Source: Allobosea vaviloviae (GTDB lineage Bacteria; Pseudomonadota; Alphaproteobacteria; Rhizobiales; Beijerinckiaceae). Taken from it: a DNA stretch of 64,000 nt. A model generated the notes under the pieces. It was not told where the DNA came from and ran no database searches. It worked only from the letters and a program-made list of their open reading frames with translations. A program made the position numbers and the translations under genes. The stretch is from assembly GCF_001298265.1 (NCBI RefSeq), contig NZ_LGSZ01000040.1:62001-126000 (forward strand). Reading direction: 5' to 3'. Each line of letters starts with the position of its first letter. The stretch's first letter is position 1. Of the stretch, positions 9,551 through 18,719 are shown piece after piece.

Positions 9551-11092
9551 ATGGCTGAAGACGGCGCGATTCTGATCGGCAAGAGCTGGAAAGCCGAAAA
9601 CCTCCTGCTCAAGCTCGCCAACCGCCACGGCCTCGTCACCGGCGCGACCGGAACCGGCAAGACCGTGACCCTGCAGGTGATGGCGGAAGGCTTTGCGAGG
9701 GCCGGCGTTCCTGTCTTCGCCGCCGACATCAAGGGCGATCTGTCGGGCATCGCCGCGCCCGGCGATTCCAAGCCGCCCTTCGTCAAGCGCGCGCAGGAGA
9801 TTGGCATCCCCTACGAGGCGGACCAGTTCACCACCGTGTTCTGGGACGTGTTCGGCGAGCAGGGCCACCCGGTCCGCGCCACCATCTCCGAGATGGGGCC
9901 GCTCCTGCTGGCGCGCCTGCTCGATCTCAACGAGACGCAGGAAGGCGTGCTCAACATCGCCTTCCACATCGCCGACGAGCAGAAACTGCTGCTGCTCGAC
10001 CTCAAGGATCTGCGCGCGATTCTGGCCCACATCGCCGAGAACGCCAAGGACCTGACCACCAAATACGGCAACGTCACCTCGCAGACGGTCGGCACGATCC
10101 AGCGCGCGCTGCTGGTGCTGGAAAACCAGAAGGGCGACATGTTCTTCGGCGAGCCGGCGCTGGAAATCTCCGATCTGATGCGGACGGACCGCTACGGTCG
10201 CGGCATCGTCAACATCATGGCCGCCGACAAGCTGATGGCGAATCCACGGCTGTATTCGACCTTCCTGCTCTGGCTGCTCTCGGAGCTGTTCGAGCAGCTT
10301 CCCGAGGTCGGCGATCTCGACAAGCCCAAGCTCGTCTTCTTCTTCGACGAGGCGCATCTTCTGTTCAACGGCGCGCCCAAGGCGCTGCTGACGGCGGTCG
10401 AGCAGGTGGTGCGCCTGATCCGCTCCAAGGGCGTCGGCGTCTATTTCGTCACGCAGAACCCGCTCGATATCCCTGACACCGTGCTGGCCCAGCTCGGCAA
10501 CCGCGTCCAGCACGCACTGCGCGCCTTCACGCCGCGCGACCAGAAGGCGGTTAAGGCCGCAGCCGAAACCTTCCGCCAGAACCCCAAGATCAACACATCT
10601 GAAGCGATCATGCAGCTCGCCGTCGGCGAGGCGCTGACCTCGACGCTCGAGGGCAAGGGCACGCCCACCATCGTCGAGCGCACGCTGATCGCGCCGCCGA
10701 TGGCGCAGGTCGGCCCCTGCTCGGTCCAGATCCGCCAGCAGGCGCTCAGCGAGTCCGGCTTCAAGGGCAAGTACGACACCATGATCGACCGCGAGTCGGC
10801 CTATGAGGAGCTGATGAGCCGCAAAAACCTGGCTCCGGAAGGCGAGCCGGTCGAGGCCTCGACGACGGGTGGCGGCGGCATCCTCGACACGATCGGCGGC
10901 TGGCTCGGCGGCGGCGCGCCGCAGCAGCGCCCCAAGACCGGCCCCGGCAGCCGGGGCGGTGCCCTGCCGCAGAGCATGGCCGAGAAGGTGCTGACCTCGG
11001 CCGCCCGCTCGGCCGCGACCACGATCGGCCGCCAGGTCGGCAGCGCGATCCTGCGCGGCGTGCTCGGGAGCATGATGGGCGGGAAGCGGTAG
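9551..11092 (+). CDS. HerA-like ATPase (DUF853 family)
   Basis: 513 residues. Walker A is GATGTGKT (residues 31-38), Walker B is FFFDEAH (about residues 260-266), and there is a sensor-like VTQNPLDIPD segment. The family is called DUF853/YjgR and is related to the HerA/FtsK hexameric translocases. The C-terminus is Gly-rich and variable, followed by a helical tail. Its physiological role is not established. It is monocistronic here, with a hairpin downstream. Confidence 0.9.
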   Translation: MAEDGAILIGKSWKAENLLLKLANRHGLVTGATGTGKTVTLQVMAEGFARAGVPVFAADIKGDLSGIAAPGDSKPPFVKRAQEIGIPYEADQFTTVFWDVFGEQGHPVRATISEMGPLLLARLLDLNETQEGVLNIAFHIADEQKLLLLDLKDLRAILAHIAENAKDLTTKYGNVTSQTVGTIQRALLVLENQKGDMFFGEPALEISDLMRTDRYGRGIVNIMAADKLMANPRLYSTFLLWLLSELFEQLPEVGDLDKPKLVFFFDEAHLLFNGAPKALLTAVEQVVRLIRSKGVGVYFVTQNPLDIPDTVLAQLGNRVQHALRAFTPRDQKAVKAAAETFRQNPKINTSEAIMQLAVGEALTSTLEGKGTPTIVERTLIAPPMAQVGPCSVQIRQQALSESGFKGKYDTMIDRESAYEELMSRKNLAPEGEPVEASTTGGGGILDTIGGWLGGGAPQQRPKTGPGSRGGALPQSMAEKVLTSAARSAATTIGRQVGSAILRGVLGSMMGGKR

Positions 11093-11103
11093 CGCCTGTC
11101 ATT

Positions 11104-11132
11104 CCGGGTTCTTCGCTGACGCGAAGCCCCGG
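11104..11132. terminator. Stem-loop downstream of the HerA-like gene
   Basis: CCGGG and CTTCGC pair with GCGAAG and CCCCGG around a TGAC loop, just after the stop at 11092. It could be an intrinsic terminator or a REP-like palindrome; there is no long T tract. Confidence 0.5.
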
Positions 11133-11250
11133 AAAGACAGGTTCACGACGGCCATGAACCAATCCTGCTGACGCAGCCCCCAAGGCTTGGCATGATGGCG
11201 CCACCTGAATCGGCTCCCGTCTCACCGTGAGCCCAGCCTAGCCGAGTGCC

Positions 11251-12642
11251 ATGTCCAAGCTCCCCGCGATCCTCTCCCGCCTCGATGCCGATCTCGACGC
11301 CTCGCTGGCGCGGCTGTCCTCCTGGCTCGAAATCCCCTCGATCTCGACCGATTCGGCTTACGCCGCCGACAGCCGCCGCGCAGCGGAGTGGCTGGCGAAG
11401 GATCTGGAATCGCTCGGCTTCACCGCCGGCCTGCGCGAGACGCCCGGCCATCCGATCGTGCTCGCCCATCGGCCTAAGCCCGGCGCGCCGCATGTGCTGT
11501 TCTACGGCCACTATGACGTCCAGCCGGTCGATCCGCTGGAGCTTTGGGACACCAAGCCCTTCGAGCCGGTGATCAAGGAGATCGAGCCCGGCCGCAAGGT
11601 CATCGTCGCGCGCGGCGCCTGCGACGACAAGGGCCAGGTCATGACCTTCGTCGAGGCGCTGCGGGCGACGATCGCCGAGACCGGCGACCTGCCGATCGGT
11701 GTCACCGTCATGGTCGAGGGCGAGGAGGAATCGGGCTCGGTCAACCTGCCGGCCTTCGTGCGGGAGAATGCCGAGGAGCTTAAGGCCGATTTCGCGCTGG
11801 TCTGCGACACCGGCATGTGGGACCGCCACACCCCGGCGATCACCGCCTCGCTGCGCGGCATGGTCTATCAGGAGGTGACGATCACCTGCGCCGACCGCGA
11901 CCTGCATTCCGGCCTGTTCGGCGGCGCCGCCGCCAACCCCGTCCATGTTCTCGCGAAGATCGTGGCCGCGCTGCATGACGAGACCGGGCGCATCACGCTG
12001 CCCGGTTTCTATGACGGCATCGAGGAGCCGACCAACCAGCAGAAGGCGGACTGGGCCGATCTCAACCTCACCGAGGACGAGTTCCTGGGCCAGATCGGCC
12101 TGAAGCACTCGGTCGGCGAGACCGGCCGCATGCTGATCGAGCAGATCCAGTCGCGCCCGACCTGCGACGTCAACGGCATCTGGGGCGGCTATACCGGGGA
12201 GGGCACCAAGACGGTGATCGCCGGCAAAGCCTCGGCAAAGGTTTCCTTCCGCCTCGTCGGAAAGCAGGATCCCGAGACCATCGCCGCCGCCTTCCAGGCC
12301 TTCGTGCGCGAGCGGCTGCCTGCCGATGTCAGCGCTAAATTCGTCGCCCATGGCGCCTCGCCCGCCGTCGCCGTGCCCGTCGAGTCGCCGGCCCTGCGCA
12401 AGGCGCAAGCGGCGCTGACCGAGGAATGGGGCCGCAAGGCCGTGACCATCGGCTCGGGCGGCTCGATTCCCGTCGTCGGCGACTTCAAGCGCCTGCTCGG
12501 CATCGACACGCTGCTCGTCGGCTTCGGCCTCGATGACGACCGCGTGCATTCGCCCAACGAGAAATACGACCTCTCCTCCTTCCACAAGGGCCAGCGCTCC
12601 TGGGCACGCATCCTGCAGGCGCTGGCGACGGAAGGGGCTTGA
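11251..12642 (+). CDS. M20-family metallopeptidase (dipeptidase-like)
   Basis: A 463-residue zinc hydrolase. Metal-site and catalytic motifs are in order: [14 protein letters not shown] (first His/Asp), GACDDKGQ (bridging Asp), [12 protein letters not shown] (catalytic Glu pair), and a terminal [11 protein letters not shown] (last His). A dimerisation or lid domain lies between, including [11 protein letters not shown]. It most likely cleaves dipeptides or acylated amino acids in the cytoplasm. The exact substrate cannot be read from the sequence. The LOG gene starts 4 bases after its stop. Confidence 0.92.
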   Translation: MSKLPAILSRLDADLDASLARLSSWLEIPSISTDSAYAADSRRAAEWLAKDLESLGFTAGLRETPGHPIVLAHRPKPGAPHVLFYGHYDVQPVDPLELWDTKPFEPVIKEIEPGRKVIVARGACDDKGQVMTFVEALRATIAETGDLPIGVTVMVEGEEESGSVNLPAFVRENAEELKADFALVCDTGMWDRHTPAITASLRGMVYQEVTITCADRDLHSGLFGGAAANPVHVLAKIVAALHDETGRITLPGFYDGIEEPTNQQKADWADLNLTEDEFLGQIGLKHSVGETGRMLIEQIQSRPTCDVNGIWGGYTGEGTKTVIAGKASAKVSFRLVGKQDPETIAAAFQAFVRERLPADVSAKFVAHGASPAVAVPVESPALRKAQAALTEEWGRKAVTIGSGGSIPVVGDFKRLLGIDTLLVGFGLDDDRVHSPNEKYDLSSFHKGQRSWARILQALATEGA

Positions 12643-12646
12643 GCCG

Positions 12647-13228
12647 ATGAAATCCGTCTGTGTGTTCTGCGGGTCCAACCCCGGCAATGATCCCGTTTAT
12701 GCCGAAGGCGCGCGCGCCATGGGCGCCGAGATCGCACGGCGCGGCATGGTGCTGGTCTATGGCGGCGGCGCGGTCGGGCTGATGGGCATCGTCGCCGATG
12801 CCGCGCTGGCGGCCGGCGGCGAGGTCCATGGCGTCATCCCCCGCGCGCTGCGCGAAAAGGAGGTCGGCCATCACCATTTGACCCGGCTCGAGATCGTCGA
12901 GACCATGCATATCCGCAAGGCCCGCATGGCCGAGCTGTCGGAGGGCTTCATCGCCATGCCCGGCGGCATCGGCACCTTCGAGGAGCTGTTCGAGATCTGG
13001 ACCTGGGGCCAGCTCGGCATCCACGACAAGCCGCTCGCCTTCCTCAACGTCGCCGGCTTCTACGATCCCTTGGCGACCTTCCTCGACAACACGGTGGAGG
13101 CCGGCTTCCTGAAGCAGACCCACCGCGCCATGACGATCACCGACACTGAGCCGGCGACGCTGCTCGATCGAATGGAGCAGTATGTGCCGGCGGTGACGTA
13201 TAAATGGGTCGAGAAGGAGGAGGTGTAG
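12647..13228 (+). CDS. LOG-family protein (TIGR00730), cytokinin-type phosphoribohydrolase
   Basis: 193 residues with a Rossmann fold: [18 protein letters not shown] at the N-terminus and the diagnostic [12 protein letters not shown] nucleotide-binding/catalytic motif at about residues 104-115. Relatives cleave the N-glycosidic bond of (modified) adenosine monophosphates, giving free cytokinin bases or AMP-derived ribose phosphate. I chose the start at 12647 because it lies 4 bases past the peptidase stop, suggesting coupling. It is the last clearly housekeeping host gene before the accessory region. Confidence 0.92.
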   Translation: MKSVCVFCGSNPGNDPVYAEGARAMGAEIARRGMVLVYGGGAVGLMGIVADAALAAGGEVHGVIPRALREKEVGHHHLTRLEIVETMHIRKARMAELSEGFIAMPGGIGTFEELFEIWTWGQLGIHDKPLAFLNVAGFYDPLATFLDNTVEAGFLKQTHRAMTITDTEPATLLDRMEQYVPAVTYKWVEKEEV

Positions 13229-13299
13229 AGAGAGCTTTGTGCTGCATGATCTGATGATTTGATGTTAAATGTCACGCGATGTCGCGGTGAGGCTAAAGA

Positions 13300-13725
13300 A
13301 TGGCCCAGAGTTTGAGGCGGACTGACTGCCAGGCGGTTGCGTCGGCGAAATGCGATGACGCCGTCCTCTTGCTCGCCAACAAGCGCTATTCCAACGCATA
13401 CTATCTGGCTGGGTACGCCATTGAGATCGCCTTGAAGGCTTGCATCGCAAGGCAGATTTCTGCGGAGGCAATTCCAGATAAGAATTTTATCCTGGATACC
13501 TTCAAGCACGATTTTCGTACTCTGGTTGGCGTTGCTGGCTTATCAAGGGTTCTCAAAGAGGCGCAGCAGGCCGATCCCGATTTTGCTGCGAACTGGGCTC
13601 TTGTATCGGAGTGGAAGCCGGATGTGCGCTACGAACTGGTGGACCCCGTTTCTGCTCAGTATATTGTACAGGCGATCACCGACCCCAATTCGGGAGTCCT
13701 AAAATGGATAAAAGCCTACTGGTAA
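13300..13725 (+). CDS. HEPN-domain protein
   Basis: 141 residues with the typical HEPN start: RTDCQAVASAKCDDAVLLL, then NAYYLAGYAIEIALKACIA, and later FKHDFRTL. HEPN proteins are often RNases or structural subunits in toxin-antitoxin and defence systems. GAGG lies 7 bases before the ATG. Its base composition is visibly poorer in GC than its neighbours, which suggests recent acquisition. The 3' end overlaps the next gene by 22 bases, so the two form a pair. The Rx4-6H catalytic motif is not obvious, so RNase activity is uncertain. Confidence 0.75.
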   Translation: MAQSLRRTDCQAVASAKCDDAVLLLANKRYSNAYYLAGYAIEIALKACIARQISAEAIPDKNFILDTFKHDFRTLVGVAGLSRVLKEAQQADPDFAANWALVSEWKPDVRYELVDPVSAQYIVQAITDPNSGVLKWIKAYW

Positions 13726-14099
13726 AGAGTGGCCATGCACTGGTCGACCTATTGGAAGCCAATGGCGTTCGTCCTTCCGCTGCCATGTGGGTTAGGGGAG
13801 CCGACATCGATGCTTGGCGACTCTGGATCGTTCCTCCTGAAAATTTCCAGGATAAGCGAGATTTCTACCGCCGTGTTTCAGAAATTGTTTCCAATAATCC
13901 AGATCGGTTTCAAGGTTTTGATGCAAGTTATGTGGAAATGGTCTCGTCTGGCCACCCGGCAGTATCGGCACTGCGTCGGATGTTCCGTGTGGAAGGGCAA
14001 GGTGACGTTTCAATACAAAGCAATATGCTGAACGGATTTTATCTGCCCGACGGGATAATCTTGCGAATGGATTTTGAGCAAGTTAAGAGGGTCGGTTGA
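13704..14099 (+). CDS. Unrecognised partner of the HEPN protein
   Basis: 131 residues beginning MDKSLLVKSGHALVDLLEAN. I do not recognise a domain. The sequence is mixed alpha/beta with a WRLWIVPPENFQDKRDFYRRV segment. It starts inside the last codons of the HEPN gene, so it is almost surely co-translated. It shares the lower GC content. It could be an antitoxin-like partner, but it lacks the GS-x10-DxD pattern of MNT nucleotidyltransferases, so a HEPN/MNT pair is not supported. Confidence 0.65.
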   Translation: MDKSLLVKSGHALVDLLEANGVRPSAAMWVRGADIDAWRLWIVPPENFQDKRDFYRRVSEIVSNNPDRFQGFDASYVEMVSSGHPAVSALRRMFRVEGQGDVSIQSNMLNGFYLPDGIILRMDFEQVKRVG

Positions 14100-14119
14100 C
14101 GGTCGTAGGAAATTAGTCC

Positions 14120-14148
14120 TTGACAGCGTCACGATGATCCGCTAGACA
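14120..14148 (+). promoter_or_regulatory. Candidate sigma70 promoter, originally facing GTA g1
   Basis: TTGACA at 14120-14125 and TAGACA at 14143-14148 are 17 bases apart. It points toward the prophage end. When the prophage and one CGCGC copy are removed, it would sit about 90 bases upstream of the g1 start now at 57986. Confidence 0.5.
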
Positions 14149-14186
14149 TCAGGAACGCTCACGAAGTGTGACTGACACGAAGCCGC

Positions 14187-14191
14187 CGCGC
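14187..14191. repeat. Target-site duplication, left copy (CGCGC)
   Basis: Five bases directly before the TG end of the prophage, identical to 57937-57941. Five-bp duplications are the hallmark of Mu-type transposition. Confidence 0.85.
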
Positions 14192-14198
14192 TGTAGCG

Positions 14199-14238
14199 CG
14201 AACTTTCAGATGGCAATAAGCGAACAATCAAATGGCAA
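14199..14238 (+). repeat. Phage right-end transposase binding sites (R1-R2-like)
   Basis: Two tandem copies, CGAACTTTCAGATGGCAA at 14199-14216 and CGAACAATCAAATGGCAA at 14221-14238, have a 22-bp period. That matches the adjacent R1 and R2 sites of Mu. The first begins 7 bases inside the terminal TG. Confidence 0.85.
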
Positions 14239-14260
14239 CAAAGCTGGATTCTGCGCTTTG

Positions 14261-14551
14261 CTATTCCCAGGTCTCGGGAGGCTCCGGAGGTAGCTGGAGC
14301 GCGCGTCCAAAAGCCTTGATCGCGTTCTCTCGGTCTGCCCGGATCATCATCTCTGCAAGCTGCTCGATTGCGTCGCCGCTGAGCTCCACCCGAACGTCTG
14401 TCACGCCGCCGCCTTTAGACGGCATCTTGAACGTCATCAGGACATACCCTGGCTTCTCGCCAATCGGGCCGTGGAAATCGAGCTTTCGACCGTACGGATC
14501 GGATGACCATGCTTTGGCCGTCTCACCCGCGCGCATGACTCTAATTGGCAT
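14261..14551 (-). CDS. Phage right-end hypothetical protein
   Basis: 96 residues starting MPIRVMRAGETAKAW. The GGAGAGACAGG before 14551 supports this start over the longer in-frame one. The middle is beta-rich (PGYVLMTFKMPSKGGGVTDV) and a helix near the C-terminus resembles a small dimerisation element. No family is recognised. It is the last gene before the phage right end and co-directional with tcmP, so it belongs to the accessory cargo cluster. Confidence 0.65.
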   Translation of the reverse strand: MPIRVMRAGETAKAWSSDPYGRKLDFHGPIGEKPGYVLMTFKMPSKGGGVTDVRVELSGDAIEQLAEMMIRADRENAIKAFGRALQLPPEPPETWE

Positions 14552-14634
14552 CCTGTCTCTCCCTCTCCCGAGCTGGCCCCAGCCTCGCTGTCGATTTAGA
14601 TGCATCATTGCCTGAGGGCCGACCCGCCAATTGG

Positions 14635-15513
14635 TCACGGGGCTTCAGGCAAAGGTTCCAGAAGTCGCATGAAGCTGGCTTGCAGCTCCTCGATCGGCTC
14701 CAGCGCCTTTGTCACTTTGCGATACGCCCGGTTCATGATCTTCGGAGCCTCGGCATGGTCGGTGGCATGGATCATGTGGAACATCACGGTGCCCTTAGAC
14801 CCCCGATCGTAGATCGGCCACGCGTAAGCAAAGCGATATCCCAGCTCCTGTTTGAACCGCTCGGACATCATCTGCGCTCGGTTCGCGCTGTTCATACCTT
14901 GGAGTGTCCGCCAGTCTGAGCGGCCCCACCACTTCAAGATCCGCCCCTGCCCAGCCTCTGTTGAGCTAGAAGCCAGCGACCGGTCTAGCCAGCCCGAGGC
15001 CAGAAAATAGAATATCTCGATCTTGTTTTCGGTCTTTTTTGCCGCGATCTTTTGGACGGTCGCCCAATCGCATTCGAAAGCGCGTTGATCGAGCAGGCAG
15101 AAAGTTGCCACCTTTGGTTTGATGCGCTCGGAGGCGAGGATCAGATCAACTCGTTCGTTGAAGTCGCCTTGGACCACTTCAACTCGTCGGTGACGACTGC
15201 GGTGGTCGGCGGCCAACGCCTCAAGCGCTTCGCAGCCCACCTTGCTGAGGTCGCACAACCAAAAGTCCCGCAGGAAGGCTGGCTTCGATTCCAAAACGAG
15301 CTTCGCGGCCCAGCTATCGGCGACGTCAGGCTCCTGGGGCGCTGAGAATCCATCGATATAGGCGCCGTGGCGCGTGATCAGCACGAAATAGTAGAGATAC
15401 CGATGAATCAGCCTGGCCTTGTTTTCCGTCCAAACCGGCTGGCGAAGCGAGGCGAACACAAGGCTTTTGCCCAGAGCCTTCGGCAGATCAGGGAAAAGCT
15501 CTTCCTGCGTCAT
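14635..15513 (-). CDS. tcmP: Three-Cys-motif partner protein TcmP
   Basis: 292 residues matching the TcmP family, which occurs beside three-Cys-motif (DUF5131/Gp37-Gp68) proteins. Visible are a Rossmann methyltransferase-like region (AYIDGFSAP near residues 51-59, RRVEVVQGDFNE near 109-120, ATFCLLDQRAFECDW near 135-149) and a C-terminal helical region. The family's activity is unknown. The fold suggests SAM or nucleotide binding. It lies 40 bases downstream of its DUF5131 partner, as usual for this pair. No strong ribosome-binding site is seen, so coupling with the upstream gene is likely. Confidence 0.82.
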   Translation of the reverse strand: MTQEELFPDLPKALGKSLVFASLRQPVWTENKARLIHRYLYYFVLITRHGAYIDGFSAPQEPDVADSWAAKLVLESKPAFLRDFWLCDLSKVGCEALEALAADHRSRHRRVEVVQGDFNERVDLILASERIKPKVATFCLLDQRAFECDWATVQKIAAKKTENKIEIFYFLASGWLDRSLASSSTEAGQGRILKWWGRSDWRTLQGMNSANRAQMMSERFKQELGYRFAYAWPIYDRGSKGTVMFHMIHATDHAEAPKIMNRAYRKVTKALEPIEELQASFMRLLEPLPEAP

Positions 15514-15553
15514 CGCACGATCTGGATGCGATGGCTGATGCGAGTCAACAACC

Positions 15554-16384
15554 CTAGGCTGCTACGCTTACTTTTGGGCGAGGTTGCGGAAAACGCCTGT
15601 GAATTGCCCCATCGAGAAGGCCCCCGCCCTTCCCATGAGGGTCAGCGATTTTTGCCTCAGCGAGCGGTATCCCTGATTCGCAGACCAGTGGGTTGTTCCC
15701 GTACGTGCCCCATTGCTTGAAAAAGTGGGCGACACCGCCTGCAGCGCAGTCAGCATCAATCTGACGAATCCAGTCAGCTTCGACGATCCGTGCGCCGTTA
15801 CCACTTTCCCCGCCGGATATAAGCCAATCAGGTTGGACTGGGGCATCGACGATCCGCAGAGGGCCGATCGCCGGTTCGTAGGAGATGAACCGCACACTGG
15901 CAGGGATTGCGCTGAGGTGTTTCCAGCGCTGGTCGAAGCGCACTTGATCTTCAGCTGTCAGGCCCAACCACACGTTCGAATAACCGTCCTTCCAATCGGA
16001 CGGCAGCATTTTTTTGACGTTTTGGGGCCGCTTCGTGAGCAGAAGCCAGTCGAGACTGGGGGTCGCGGCAATGAGCGCGAACAGATCGCTTCTCCAGCCC
16101 GGCTCGGCCTGGTTGTCGAACACATCAGCAAGGGATGCGCAGAACACCCGCTGACGTCTGCCTTTTAACTTATAGAAGGCCGTCGCGTTGGCCTCCCACA
16201 CAGCCGGCACCTTCCAGTATTGAGCGGTCGTCCGCTTGCGCGGATTATTGCCCCACTTCACATGGCCCGAGCGCTTCGACCACGATTCAGCGTAGCAATG
16301 ATCGCAGCCAGGACTGACGTTTGTGCAACCTGTCCACGGGTTAAAGGTGTGATCGGTCCACTCGATCGCAGAGTTTTCAGCCAT
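15554..16384 (-). CDS. DUF5131 (phage Gp37/Gp68) three-cysteine-motif protein
   Basis: 276 residues starting MAENSAIEWTDHTFNPW, with GGAG 7 bases upstream. This start fits the family better than the in-frame ATG at 16423. Cys20, Cys27 and Cys30 form a CX6CX2C cluster like an iron-sulfur site, and the C-terminal half has a TIM-barrel-like pattern (WLLLTKRPQNV, NVWLGLTAEDQ, WLISGGESG). These features recall radical-SAM-type enzymes, but the chemistry is unproven. The neighbouring tcmP and Dam-type methylase suggest a role in nucleic-acid modification. Confidence 0.82.
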   Translation of the reverse strand: MAENSAIEWTDHTFNPWTGCTNVSPGCDHCYAESWSKRSGHVKWGNNPRKRTTAQYWKVPAVWEANATAFYKLKGRRQRVFCASLADVFDNQAEPGWRSDLFALIAATPSLDWLLLTKRPQNVKKMLPSDWKDGYSNVWLGLTAEDQVRFDQRWKHLSAIPASVRFISYEPAIGPLRIVDAPVQPDWLISGGESGNGARIVEADWIRQIDADCAAGGVAHFFKQWGTYGNNPLVCESGIPLAEAKIADPHGKGGGLLDGAIHRRFPQPRPKVSVAA

Positions 16385-16433
16385 CACCGCGCTCCAGTTT
16401 GTTGGACATTGATCCAATGACATGAATAATCCG

Positions 16434-17228
16434 TCAAATCGGCGGGCATATGATGACCTCCCTCACGCGCTTCGTGTGCTCTGCACCGCCCGCCTGATAG
16501 CTCAGCTCGACAGCCTCGATCGTGGCCCAGTCGAAGAGCTTGTGCACCTCCGGCACGTCGTTCAGCGACAGGATGAAGCGGCCTTGAAGGCCTCTTAAAC
16601 AGGCGTTCAGGCGCTCGAAGTCAGCTCGGACGAACAGGTCGCGACCATAGTAGTGCTCCGTGCCCCAATAGGGCGGGTCGAGGTAGAACAGCGTCGTCGG
16701 CCGGTCCCAGCGCTGGATGAATGCTTCCCAGCCCAGGCAGTCGATCCAGACGCCAGCGAGGCGCTCGTGAACGGCTTCCAGCGTCGGAACGAGGCGGGTG
16801 ATGTCGAAGCGCGCCGGCGAGTGCGTGTCGATGCCGAAGCTGCGGCTAGCGACCTTGCCGCCGAAAGACAGGCGCTGGAGATAGAGGAAGCGGGCCGAGC
16901 GCTCCAGGTCGGTCAGCGTCGCGGGATCCTGAGCGGCCAGGCGGGCGAACTCGGCCCGGCTGGTCACCTGCCATTTCAGCATGTCCAGGAAGGCCTGGTA
17001 GTGGCGCTGGAGCACGCGAAAGAAGGTGGCGACGTCTTGCGAGGCATCGTTGATCGCCTCGACCTTTGGCCTGGCCGGCCGGCGCAGGAAGACGCCGCCC
17101 ATGCCGACGAAGGGCTCGGCGTAGAGTTCATGGTCGATCGCACCGATGCGGGCGATGATGGTGCGGGCGAGCTGCTTCTTGCCGCCGACATAGCCGGCGA
17201 CCGGGTTAACCGGGATCACGGAATCCAT
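16434..17228 (-). CDS. Dam-type DNA adenine N6-methyltransferase (D12 class)
   Basis: 264 residues with the class alpha order: GYVGGKKQLA near residues 12-21, SAM-binding EPFVGMGGVFLRR near 39-51, and catalytic LDPPYWG near 182-188. It should methylate adenine in a short motif; the motif cannot be deduced. There is no restriction endonuclease beside it, so it is an orphan phage methylase that may protect phage DNA or alter host methylation-dependent expression. It is first of the right-end cargo genes after the tail operon. Confidence 0.9.
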   Translation of the reverse strand: MDSVIPVNPVAGYVGGKKQLARTIIARIGAIDHELYAEPFVGMGGVFLRRPARPKVEAINDASQDVATFFRVLQRHYQAFLDMLKWQVTSRAEFARLAAQDPATLTDLERSARFLYLQRLSFGGKVASRSFGIDTHSPARFDITRLVPTLEAVHERLAGVWIDCLGWEAFIQRWDRPTTLFYLDPPYWGTEHYYGRDLFVRADFERLNACLRGLQGRFILSLNDVPEVHKLFDWATIEAVELSYQAGGAEHTKRVREVIICPPI

Positions 17229-17375
17229 TTGTGCTGCAGTCCAGAATCGTCGCCCAGTCAGGCGCGGCCTCGGCCGCCGTGATGGGCGATGTGATTCTGC
17301 TCTCGTCGGGCGGCTCTCCCTGCCAAGTTTGGGCCGCCGGAGCCTTCGGGCTCCCCTGTCACGTCACCAGTCGTT

Positions 17376-18716
17376 TCAAAGCCCAAGCGCAGTCAGCTTC
17401 GACTGAACGGTGGTTTTGACGATCTCGTAGCCCGCGTCGTTGAGATGCACCGCATCCGAGCGATTGGCCGCCGCGATCGTCCCGTTAGGCTCTGTCGCGA
17501 GTGCAGCGAACAGGTCGATGGCGTTGGGAAAGGCTGCCTTGATCGCGACATTGGCGGCCAGGATCGCCGTGTGGTTGGCGCTTCCCGAGACCTCGGCCGA
17601 GGACGGCGTAATCGTGCCTGGCAGGTAAGACGCCCCCGGCGCCAGGTTGGCGACGGCGCGCGCGTGCTGGGCCATGACCGTGGCCGTCAGGTCGGCCACG
17701 ACACCGACGTCGTTTCGCCCGATCCAACCGATGACAATGCCGTTGCGGCCCATCACGCGGTCGGCCAGCATTCGCTCGACGATCTGCAGCGACGTCTGCC
17801 CCCCGATCCCGAAGTTGCTTACGCCGCGGCCCGCCAGCGCCTGCCTCAGCCGGCTGGGCCAGCCGCCTGCGGGCGTCGTCGAGCCGGAGCCTGCAGTCAG
17901 GCTGTCGCCCCAGCACGAGATCGCGTTCAGCGGCAGCAGCGCGGCGGGCCCGCCCGGCATGCTGCGCTGGGTCAGGCAGAGGCCAACGAGTCGGCAGATG
18001 TCCCCGTTCACCGGCTTGGCCTGGACGCGGATCGTCGCCTGGGCCGTGAGATCGACCACGGATGCGGCCGCCTGTGCCGCGTGGCTGGAAAACGGCGCCC
18101 CTTGGCCGGCTGCCGGCGATACAACGTCGTTGAAATTGACAGCATAGGCGAGCAGCGACTTGCCGTCGTTCGAGACCCAGGCGGGGAGCTTGATGCTGGT
18201 GGAGCCGATGGCGGCGACAGGGAAGGATTGGCCGATCGTCACGCCGTTGATGGTGATCTGGATCGAGCGTCCGGCGATGGCGGGTGCCAAAAACTCGATC
18301 AGGAGGTCGAGCTCAAGCGCCGCGCCTGGCCGGAAGACTCCCGCTGGCAGCACCGCAGGACGCATCAGATCGAAGAAGGTGGCATTGGCCGCTGGGCCGT
18401 ACACCGGCGCTCCGGGGCCGCACGCCAGCAGAACGTTCGGAACACCGCCCTGCGCCTTCACATAAGCCGCGACCTGGGCCGCCGTCGGCCGGGTTGGCAG
18501 GCCGGCCCGGCGCAGCTCGAAGGTGTCGCTGTCCACCACCGGCTCGGGCTCGACCGGCGTTCCTCCCGGCTGCCCGGTGGCGGTGATGGTGCCCTGCGAC
18601 AGCTCATAGCCCGCCTGCTCGGGCGTCAGCTCGATCTGCGTCTGGCCAGGCAGCCGCTTGAACCCGGCGACATAGCGCCCGGCCTTGTTCGTGATGTCGT
18701 AGATCTCGACCGCCAT
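17376..18716 (-). CDS. Tail-associated protein with C-terminal SGNH/GDSL esterase
   Basis: 446 residues. Residues 1-45 (DITNKAGRYVAGFK...LTPEQAGYELSQGTI) resemble the small phage protein encoded at 29582-29830. Residues about 266-446 form an SGNH hydrolase: block I CWGDSLTAGSG (Ser272), block II GIGGQ (Gly305), block III GRNDV (Asn335), block V DAVH (Asp421/His424). Such domains deacetylate or de-esterify surface polysaccharide. As the last tail gene it is probably a receptor-processing virion enzyme. Confidence 0.82.
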   Translation of the reverse strand: MAVEIYDITNKAGRYVAGFKRLPGQTQIELTPEQAGYELSQGTITATGQPGGTPVEPEPVVDSDTFELRRAGLPTRPTAAQVAAYVKAQGGVPNVLLACGPGAPVYGPAANATFFDLMRPAVLPAGVFRPGAALELDLLIEFLAPAIAGRSIQITINGVTIGQSFPVAAIGSTSIKLPAWVSNDGKSLLAYAVNFNDVVSPAAGQGAPFSSHAAQAAASVVDLTAQATIRVQAKPVNGDICRLVGLCLTQRSMPGGPAALLPLNAISCWGDSLTAGSGSTTPAGGWPSRLRQALAGRGVSNFGIGGQTSLQIVERMLADRVMGRNGIVIGWIGRNDVGVVADLTATVMAQHARAVANLAPGASYLPGTITPSSAEVSGSANHTAILAANVAIKAAFPNAIDLFAALATEPNGTIAAANRSDAVHLNDAGYEIVKTTVQSKLTALGL

Positions 18717-18719
18717 GGA

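Noticed and set aside
11143..12687. 514-codon open frame on the minus strand
   Set aside because: Antisense to the M20 peptidase, whose metal-site motifs are intact. High GC keeps antisense frames open.
13300..14099. HEPN/MNT toxin-antitoxin
   Set aside because: The partner lacks the nucleotidyltransferase GS...DxD motif, so only a HEPN pair is claimed.
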